Positions 7,523-11,248 of a stretch of DNA of 11,248 bases are shown one piece after another. Where the stretch lies: contig DHIZ01000115.1 of the NCBI GenBank assembly GCA_002404055.1, forward strand, positions 57,903-69,150, given 5' to 3'. The position numbers were made by a program, and so were the translations under genes. Under the pieces are notes generated by a model, which saw nothing but the letters and a program-made list of their open reading frames with translations, did not search any database and had not been told where the DNA came from. The first letter of the stretch is position 1, and every line of letters starts with the position of its first letter. The DNA is from Chloroflexi bacterium UBA4733 (GTDB lineage Bacteria > Chloroflexota > UBA4733).

Positions 7523-7600
7523 GGCGGTGGGATTTCCTCTCTCGGTCGGTCGTGCCGAGGGCTCCCACTCTGGTGGGGCGGCAACATTGACCCGTGACTT

Positions 7601-7629
7601 AGTATCCTAGTTGAGTGTCCCTCTGTCAA
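7601..7629 (-). promoter_or_regulatory. sigma70-type promoter of the lon-grpE-dnaJ-hspR operon
   Basis: Read on the minus strand, a perfect -35 TTGACA (complement of 7624-7629), a 17-bp spacer and a -10 GATACT (complement of 7601-7606, four of six consensus bases) are present. The predicted start of transcription is near 7594, giving a leader of about 70 nt to the lon ATG at 7522. The -35 box is built into the HAIR-like dyad, so repressor and polymerase would compete for the same DNA. It sits directly after the stop codon of the upstream metallopeptidase gene. Confidence 0.72.
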
Positions 7630-7633
7630 CTAG
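7607..7633. promoter_or_regulatory. HAIR-like HspR operator
   Basis: A perfect 8-bp dyad, CTAGTTGA (7607-7614) and TCAACTAG (7626-7633), is centred on 7620. Within it, TTGAGT (7611-7616), seven bases, then TGTCAA (7624-7629) has the spacing of the HspR operator HAIR (CTTGAGT-N7-ACTCAAG). Ten of the 14 consensus half-site positions match. Two of the four departures turn the second half into TTGACA on the minus strand, the -35 box. With hspR as the last gene of the operon, negative autoregulation relieved by heat shock is the likely logic. A terminator for the upstream gene is unlikely because no T run follows on the minus strand. Confidence 0.68.
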
Positions 7634-7640
7634 AGATTCG

Positions 7641-8147
7641 TTAGAGAACTTCACCCTCGCCCTGCTCCAGACCCAACGCCATCAGGTAGCCGCGAGCGCG
7701 TTCGGTGAGCTTGTAGCGTTGCACCAGCTTCCAGAAGGCGGGGCTGTGGTCGGGGCGAACGAGGTGGGCGAGCTCGTGGATGATGACATAATCGCGCACC
7801 CAGTCCGGCGCCGTCGCCAGGCGGTCGGAGAGGCGGATGGTGCCCTGATTGGTGGTACAACTGCCCCAGCGGGCGTCCTGGTTGGAGACGTAACGGATGT
7901 CGACGATCCGCAGCGCGCCCCCGAAGTAGGCGTTGTTGAGTTCCTCGGCGCGCTGGCGCAGGGCGCCGTCCGTGTTCAACCCGTTCGTGCGCTGCTTGCC
8001 CAGTACGCGCTGGCGCATGCGCTCGACCCACTCCTGCTCCTGCTCAGCCGTCATCCCGGCCGGCAGGCGCACGACGAGGACGCCTGCTTCCATGCGCGCG
8101 CTGATCGTGCGCTGTCGCCGCTCGCTGCGAATAATCCGGGTTTCCAT
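7641..8147 (-). CDS. YgjP/DUF45-type zinc metallopeptidase
   Basis: A 168-aa protein of the YgjP-like (DUF45, M48-related) family, predicted zinc-dependent peptidases of unknown substrate, often found near restriction or stress genes. The metal site is clear: HELAH (124-128) with the third ligand His134 in RPDHSPAFW. Before it come the family signatures RWGSCTTNQGTIRLSDRL (93-110) and APDWVRDYVIIHELAH (113-128). No signal peptide is seen, so it is cytoplasmic. I chose the ATG at 8147 because it has a strong SD (GGGGAG, 8153-8158, 5 nt spacing). An upstream in-frame GTG at 8171 would add 8 residues but has no SD. It lies 43 nt downstream of the unassigned cassette and may share its transcript. 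The lon promoter begins right after its stop. Confidence 0.85.
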   Translation of the reverse strand: METRIIRSERRQRTISARMEAGVLVVRLPAGMTAEQEQEWVERMRQRVLGKQRTNGLNTDGALRQRAEELNNAYFGGALRIVDIRYVSNQDARWGSCTTNQGTIRLSDRLATAPDWVRDYVIIHELAHLVRPDHSPAFWKLVQRYKLTERARGYLMALGLEQGEGEVL

Positions 8148-8190
8148 CGCTGCTCCCCAATGCTCCGGCACGTCGGCTAAGGCAGACTCT

Positions 8191-8673
8191 CTAGCCCGGC
8201 GGCCTATCTGCTCGGAATTGATCCTGATCGAACTGGGTCATTGCTCCATCGAACACGGACTCATATTCCCTGTCTATGGGAACCACGCCCAGCTCGCGGA
8301 TGGCGAAGCGCAGGACGTGCTCCAGCGGGACACGACCTGAAGGAACATGCCAATGAGACGAGAATCTGGGGCGTTCAGCCGTCCAGGCGGCGCCGATGTG
8401 CAGGTGCGGCCAGCGAAAGGCCCCTTCGCCGTCGGGATGCCAATGGTAAGCAATGATCTCCGGTTTTTGCGCTTCGGAAGTGGTATACGCATAGTAGTAA
8501 CTGGACGTGGAAACCGTCCACCCGTTCACAGGATCCCCTGCTATCGGGATCGCCCGGTAGCTATGCGCCACCCAGAGCCAGATACGTGGCGTAGCGTTAA
8601 GCGCCGCCGGTCGCCCGGCGTTCAGGAGGGCAGAACAGAGCATCTGCGGTCGCTGTAGCCCCAGGATGGTCAT
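8191..8673 (-). CDS. Unassigned His-rich protein, second gene of a two-gene cassette
   Basis: I do not recognise this protein with certainty. From the ATG at 8673 it has 160 residues. A TTG at 8763, overlapping the stop of the upstream gene by 8 nt, would give 190 residues; neither has a clear SD. The centre has three HxH motifs in about 45 residues: YHWHPDG, WPHLHIG and SHWHVPSG. A C-terminal helix-like stretch follows (PLEHVLRFAIRELG). This suggests a metal-binding or catalytic histidine cluster. The layout of a YHWHP strand, a PHLHI strand and a closing PLEHVL helix is reminiscent, from memory only, of small TumE/DUF6516-type toxins. Together with a 67-aa partner upstream and a palindromic promoter, a toxin role is plausible but unproven. 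No signal peptide or convincing membrane segment is seen. Confidence 0.6.
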   Translation of the reverse strand: MTILGLQRPQMLCSALLNAGRPAALNATPRIWLWVAHSYRAIPIAGDPVNGWTVSTSSYYYAYTTSEAQKPEIIAYHWHPDGEGAFRWPHLHIGAAWTAERPRFSSHWHVPSGRVPLEHVLRFAIRELGVVPIDREYESVFDGAMTQFDQDQFRADRPPG

Positions 8674-8755
8674 TTTACCGTGGATCAGGCAAGACACCAC
8701 TGACTGGAGCACCGCGCCGAACGCGTGTGCTGCGTCGTAAGGAGTTCGGAAAGCC

Positions 8756-8959
8756 CTAGACAAAATGGCGACGAAGCATCGCGAGACGTACAATTTCTGG
8801 CTGCTCGCGATCTTGCGCGTATTCGCCACGATCGAAACGCCGCAAGAACTCGTGGTAGGGCACGCCGAGGTAGCGTTGAGACATATCGTCAAGCAACGCA
8901 TTCGTCTCCGCTTTATCGGTGATGAATGCCGCCTGCTGCCTATCGACGACCGCCGACAT
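8756..8959 (-). CDS. Unassigned 67-aa protein, first gene of the cassette (antitoxin-like)
   Basis: A 67-aa soluble protein, beginning MSAVVDRQQAAFITDKAETN. The start ATG at 8959 is chosen because of the strong SD GGAGGTGG (8963-8970). An in-frame start at 9007 would add 16 residues but would overlap the proposed promoter and bury the SD. The C-terminal half, YLGVPYHEFLRRFDRGEY, resembles the short helix ending (E/H-F-L-R-R-x-x-x-G-E) found in many small type II antitoxins. No DNA-binding domain is obvious. It precedes the His-rich protein gene and is preceded by a promoter overlapping two palindromes, as expected for an autoregulating antitoxin. This function is inferred from layout, not from family membership. 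Confidence 0.62.
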   Translation of the reverse strand: MSAVVDRQQAAFITDKAETNALLDDMSQRYLGVPYHEFLRRFDRGEYAQDREQPEIVRLAMLRRHFV

Positions 8960-8962
8960 GTT

Positions 8963-8970
8963 CCACCTCC
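8963..8970 (-). promoter_or_regulatory. Strong ribosome binding site that fixes the start of the 67-aa gene
   Basis: On the minus strand GGAGGTGG precedes the ATG at 8959, with GGAGGT ending 5 nt before it. This is one of the best SD sequences in the window and the reason for preferring this start over the upstream ATG at 9007. Confidence 0.75.
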
Positions 8971-9007
8971 CAGTCGTTAATCTGGAGGATACCACACTCA
9001 TAATCAA

Positions 9008-9019
9008 GGACTATAGTCC
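9008..9019. promoter_or_regulatory. Perfect 12-bp palindrome over the cassette -10 box
   Basis: GGACTATAGTCC is a perfect palindrome that contains the -10 TATAGT of the minus-strand promoter. It has the size of a dimeric repressor site and is a candidate operator for the cassette's own antitoxin-like protein. Confidence 0.45.
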
Positions 9020-9037
9020 GGGACCGAGTGCTGCCAA
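9010..9037 (-). promoter_or_regulatory. sigma70-type promoter of the two-gene cassette
   Basis: On the minus strand, -35 TTGGCA (complement of 9032-9037, five of six consensus bases), a 16-bp spacer and -10 TATAGT (complement of 9010-9015, five of six) form a good promoter. The predicted start is near 9003, about 44 nt before the ATG at 8959. The -10 lies inside a 12-bp palindrome and the -35 inside an 8-bp inverted repeat, so repressor binding there would block it. Confidence 0.62.
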
Positions 9038-9050
9038 TCCCTGGCAGCAC
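9028..9050. promoter_or_regulatory. 8-bp inverted repeat over the cassette -35 box
   Basis: GTGCTGCC (9028-9035), a 7-base spacer and GGCAGCAC (9043-9050) form a perfect inverted repeat that includes part of the -35 TTGGCA on the minus strand. It could be a second operator. As RNA on the plus strand it would be a stable hairpin, but no T run follows, so it is not an intrinsic terminator. Confidence 0.5.
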
Positions 9051-9098
9051 AGAGTGCAAGCCAACCGCGCCGTCACTCCTCATCCCCCGCCACCCCGC

Positions 9099-9107
9099 TG
9101 GTATACT
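9099..9107 (+). promoter_or_regulatory. Extended -10 promoter of the aminotransferase-ribF operon
   Basis: TG-G-TATACT (TG at 9099-9100, TATACT at 9102-9107) is a good extended -10 element. No TTGACA-like -35 is seen 16-18 bp upstream, consistent with this promoter class. The predicted start near 9114 leaves a leader of about 49 nt that contains a hairpin. Confidence 0.5.
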
Positions 9108-9120
9108 CGGCAGGATGTCG

Positions 9121-9138
9121 GTGCGTGACGGCACGCAC
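9121..9138 (+). promoter_or_regulatory. Leader hairpin before the aminotransferase ribosome binding site
   Basis: GTGCGTG (9121-9127), the loop ACGG, then CACGCAC (9132-9138) form a perfect 7-bp stem six bases before the Shine-Dalgarno AGGAAGGAA (9145-9153). It could stabilise the short leader or modulate initiation. It is too small to be a known riboswitch, and no T run follows. Confidence 0.35.
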
Positions 9139-9162
9139 GGAGACAGGAAGGAAACTGCATCG

Positions 9163-10260
9163 ATGAACCTGCGCATCCCCGGTCCCACGCCCTGCCCGCC
9201 CGAGGTGCTCGCCGCCAGTAGTCGCCAGATGATCGACCACCGCGGCCCGGAGTTTGCGGCGCTCATCAGCAGTGTGACCAGTGGCTTGAAGCGCTGGTTC
9301 GGGACCGAGCACGACCTCTTCGTCTTCCCCAGCTCCGGCACCGGCGGCCTGGAAGCGGGCGTAGTCAACTGCTTTTCGCCCGGCGACCATGTTCTGGCCG
9401 TCTCCATCGGCGTGTTTGGTGAGCGCTTCGCCAGCATCGCCAAAGCCTTCGGTCTGAAGGTGACGAAGTATGCAGTGGAGTTCGGTGAAGCGGCCCAACC
9501 GGCGCGTGTGGCGGCGCTGCTGGACGAGAATCCCAGCATCAAAGGCGTGCTGGTGACGCACAACGAGACGTCGACCGGCGTCACCAACGACATTGCCGCC
9601 ATCTCCCGCGCCGTGGCCGGACGAGCCCTCTTGCTGGTGGACGGCGTGAGCTCCATCGGTGCGCTGCCCTTCCAGGCCGACGCCTGGGGCGTTGACGTGG
9701 CGGTCACCGGCTCCCAGAAGGCCTTCATGTCCCCTCCCGGCGTCGTTGCCGTGTCGGTCAGCCCCAAAGCCTGGGCTGCCGCCGAGCAGGCCACCTGCCC
9801 GCGCTTCTACTGGGACTTCGCCACGGCTCGCCAGTACCTGACGCAGGGTCAGACCTTCACCACGCCGGCCCTCTCCGTGCTCTATGCTGTGCTGGAAGGT
9901 ATGGCGCTCATGGCTGCCGAAGGCATGCAGAACGTCTTCGCCCGCCACCGCAACCTTGCCCGCTACACCCGCGAGCAACTCACGGAACTCGGCTTCCGGG
10001 TATTGAGCGATGGCGTCCACTTCTCCGATGTTGTGACCGCCGCCTGGCTGCCCGATGGCGTGGATGGCAAGGCGCTGGTCACGCGGCTCCGCCAGGAGCA
10101 CGGCATCATCATCTCCGGCGGGCAGCAGAGCCTGGCCGGCAAGATCATCCGCATCGGCCACGTCGGCTGGGTGCAGCGCGCAGAGCTGGATGCGGTATTT
10201 GCGGCGCTGCAGGTGACCCTCCCCAAGGTCGGCGGGAGAGTAGCCGTCGCCGTTGGCTAG
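9163..10260 (+). CDS. Class V PLP aminotransferase (alanine/serine-glyoxylate type)
   Basis: A 365-aa fold-type I PLP enzyme of the alanine-glyoxylate/serine-glyoxylate/serine-pyruvate group. Members transfer an amino group from Ala or Ser to glyoxylate or pyruvate in the cytoplasm; the related purine-catabolic PucG also belongs here. Visible features are the N-terminal IPGPTPCPPEVL (5-16), the phosphate-binding SSGTGGLEA (57-65), HNETSTG (133-139) facing the cofactor, Asp160 in LLVDGVSS for the pyridine nitrogen, the Schiff-base Lys186 in TGSQKAFMSPPG, and the substrate carboxylate Arg330 in KIIRIGHVG. All key residues are present. The start ATG at 9163 has the SD AGGAAGGAA (9145-9153); an extension to 9028 would run through the promoter and is rejected. 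ribF starts 6 nt after the stop. The precise substrate pair cannot be read from the sequence. Confidence 0.9.
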   Translation: MNLRIPGPTPCPPEVLAASSRQMIDHRGPEFAALISSVTSGLKRWFGTEHDLFVFPSSGTGGLEAGVVNCFSPGDHVLAVSIGVFGERFASIAKAFGLKVTKYAVEFGEAAQPARVAALLDENPSIKGVLVTHNETSTGVTNDIAAISRAVAGRALLLVDGVSSIGALPFQADAWGVDVAVTGSQKAFMSPPGVVAVSVSPKAWAAAEQATCPRFYWDFATARQYLTQGQTFTTPALSVLYAVLEGMALMAAEGMQNVFARHRNLARYTREQLTELGFRVLSDGVHFSDVVTAAWLPDGVDGKALVTRLRQEHGIIISGGQQSLAGKIIRIGHVGWVQRAELDAVFAALQVTLPKVGGRVAVAVG

Positions 10261-10266
10261 CATCGT

Positions 10267-11193
10267 GTGCTAACGCTGCAACTGGGCGATCCGCTGCCTT
10301 CCGCTGGCAGATCGCCGAGCGCCATCGCCGCCATCGGCAACTTCGATGGCGTCCACGCGGGTCATCGTTACCTGTTGCGGCAGGTTGTCAGCGCCGCACG
10401 CCAGCATGCACGCCCCAGTCTCGCCATCACGTTCTGGCCGAACCCCCGAGCCGTGCTCCGGCCGGCCGCCTGGCCTGGCTACCTCACAACCTTCGCCGAG
10501 CGAACGCAGTTGTTGGCGGAACTAGGGGTGGATGCCCAACTGACCTTGCCCTTTAGCACTGCATTCGCCGCGCTCACACCCGCCGAATTCGTCGATCAGC
10601 TTGCTGGATCTGTTGCGCTGGAAGAACTCTGGGTCGGTGAGGATTTTCGTTTCGGCCGCCAGCGCAGTGGCGATGTCGCCCTGTTGCGCGAGCTTGCCAA
10701 CCGGCACGGCATCACCATCTGCACCATCAGCCGCCGGGACGGTCCGGCGGGCAACAGCAGTAGCAGCACGATCCGCGAGCAGGTGCGCGACGGTCAGGTG
10801 GCAGAGGCCGCCCAGTTGCTCGGCCGTCCCTACCGCCTCGGCGGCATCGTCGTGCCCGGCGACCGGCGTGGCCGCCAGCTTGGCTACCCAACAGCCAACC
10901 TGGCAGCAGACGAGGGCAAGCTGCTGCCAGGACGCGGCATCTACGCCGTGATCGCCCGCAGCGACGACACCATCCGGCCGGCCGCCGTGAGCATCGGTGT
11001 CCGTCCGCAGTTCGATGGCGCAATCGAATTGGTGGAAGCCTTCCTGCTGGATTTCTCCGGCGACCTCTACGGCCGGCGCCTGGAGTTGGAATTCTTTGCC
11101 AAACTGCGCGACGAACAACGCTTCGACGGCGTGGAGGCGCTGGTGGATCAGATGGGAAGAGACGTGGCACGGGTGCGGGATATTGTCCGATAA
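10267..11193 (+). CDS. ribF: RibF, bifunctional riboflavin kinase/FAD synthetase
   Basis: A 308-aa bifunctional enzyme that converts riboflavin to FMN and FMN to FAD in the cytoplasm. The N-terminal nucleotidyltransferase domain has GNFDGVHAGHR (24-34, with the H30xxH33 ATP site), VGEDFRFGRQRSGD (123-136) and SSSTIREQV (165-173). The C-terminal kinase domain has GDRRGRQLGYPTANL (198-212), whose PTAN is the ATP/Mg site, SIGVRPQFDG (242-251), the likely catalytic Glu257, and the closing LLDFSGDLYGRRLELEF (260-276). Length is typical for full RibF, so both activities should be present. The start is GTG at 10267, 6 nt after the aminotransferase stop, with only a weak purine-rich region before it, pointing to translational coupling. 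No FMN riboswitch is seen. Confidence 0.95.
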   Translation: MLTLQLGDPLPSAGRSPSAIAAIGNFDGVHAGHRYLLRQVVSAARQHARPSLAITFWPNPRAVLRPAAWPGYLTTFAERTQLLAELGVDAQLTLPFSTAFAALTPAEFVDQLAGSVALEELWVGEDFRFGRQRSGDVALLRELANRHGITICTISRRDGPAGNSSSSTIREQVRDGQVAEAAQLLGRPYRLGGIVVPGDRRGRQLGYPTANLAADEGKLLPGRGIYAVIARSDDTIRPAAVSIGVRPQFDGAIELVEAFLLDFSGDLYGRRLELEFFAKLRDEQRFDGVEALVDQMGRDVARVRDIVR

Positions 11194-11248
11194 CTGCCGC
11201 GTGGATACATTGCGCTTGTCGGGCGCGGAGGAGACCCCTTCCGGCTCG

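Noticed and set aside
6638..7597. Plus-strand open frame (319 codons) opposite the N-terminal half of lon
   Set aside because: It is a Leu/Arg/Asp-rich antisense shadow and runs into the lon promoter.
7607..7633. Intrinsic terminator of the metallopeptidase gene
   Set aside because: The stem is AT-rich with an 11-base loop and no T run follows on the minus strand; it coincides with a complete promoter instead.
8764..8901. N-terminal extension of the His-rich protein to 8901
   Set aside because: It would lie over most of the 67-aa gene in another frame; the peptide is Cys/Ser-rich and not protein-like.
9026..9058. CIRCE-like element (GAGTGCT at 9026-9032)
   Set aside because: The matching TTAGCACTC half at 9-bp spacing is absent; the dyad here is GTGCTGCC/GGCAGCAC with a 7-base spacer.
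9028..9162. N-terminal extension of the aminotransferase
   Set aside because: It would cover the promoter and leader hairpin. The ATG at 9163 has a good SD and begins directly with the family's typical N-terminus.
9073..10263. Minus-strand open frame (396 codons) opposite the aminotransferase
   Set aside because: The sense strand carries all PLP-enzyme motifs; the antisense product is His/Gly/Ala-rich and featureless.
11194..11248. Start of another gene at the right edge (GGAGGAGA at 11227-11234)
   Set aside because: The SD-like run has no ATG or GTG at suitable distance before the window ends, so nothing can be supported.

Overview
This is a GC-rich bacterial chromosome segment with closely packed housekeeping genes. 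The gene content (an HspR-type heat-shock locus, a Tat-exported lipoprotein solute-binding protein with a long Ser/Ala linker, a Uma2-family nuclease, an IS982-like transposase, and C/G-rich intergenic hairpin repeats) would fit a Chloroflexota-type genome. That placement is inferred from gene style only; no rRNA or marker phylogeny was available.

Left part, 1-2875: the C-terminal part of an IS982-like transposase enters from the left edge (2-376). A 193-bp gap with an extended -10 promoter follows, then a 535-aa ABC-type solute-binding lipoprotein (570-2177) with no permease or ATPase gene beside it. A convergent Uma2-family PD-(D/E)XK protein (2267-2875, minus) follows. A hairpin-rich repeat element (2898-3076), bounded by near-identical 39-bp inverted copies, lies between this gene and the heat-shock cluster.

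Centre, 3076-7640: a minus-strand operon reading lon, grpE, dnaJ, hspR, with gaps of 2, 32 and 12 nt. There is no dnaK or clpB in the cluster. Upstream of lon is a sigma70-type promoter (TTGACA, 17 bp, GATACT). A 27-bp dyad closely resembling the HspR operator HAIR covers its -35 box and spacer. The layout suggests a self-limiting circuit: HspR, the last gene product, represses the promoter of its own operon. DnaJ carries only half of the usual zinc-finger repeats.

Right-centre, 7641-9060: a YgjP-type zinc metallopeptidase gene (minus). Upstream of it is an unassigned two-gene cassette (a 67-aa protein, then a 160- to 190-aa His-rich protein). Its own promoter is embedded in two palindromes, a layout typical of autoregulated toxin-antitoxin modules.

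Right, 9061-11248: a plus-strand pair of a class V PLP aminotransferase (alanine/serine-glyoxylate type) and, 6 nt later, ribF, the bifunctional riboflavin kinase/FAD synthetase. The last 55 bases (11194-11248) hold nothing I can assign. I saw no tRNA, rRNA or CRISPR array.
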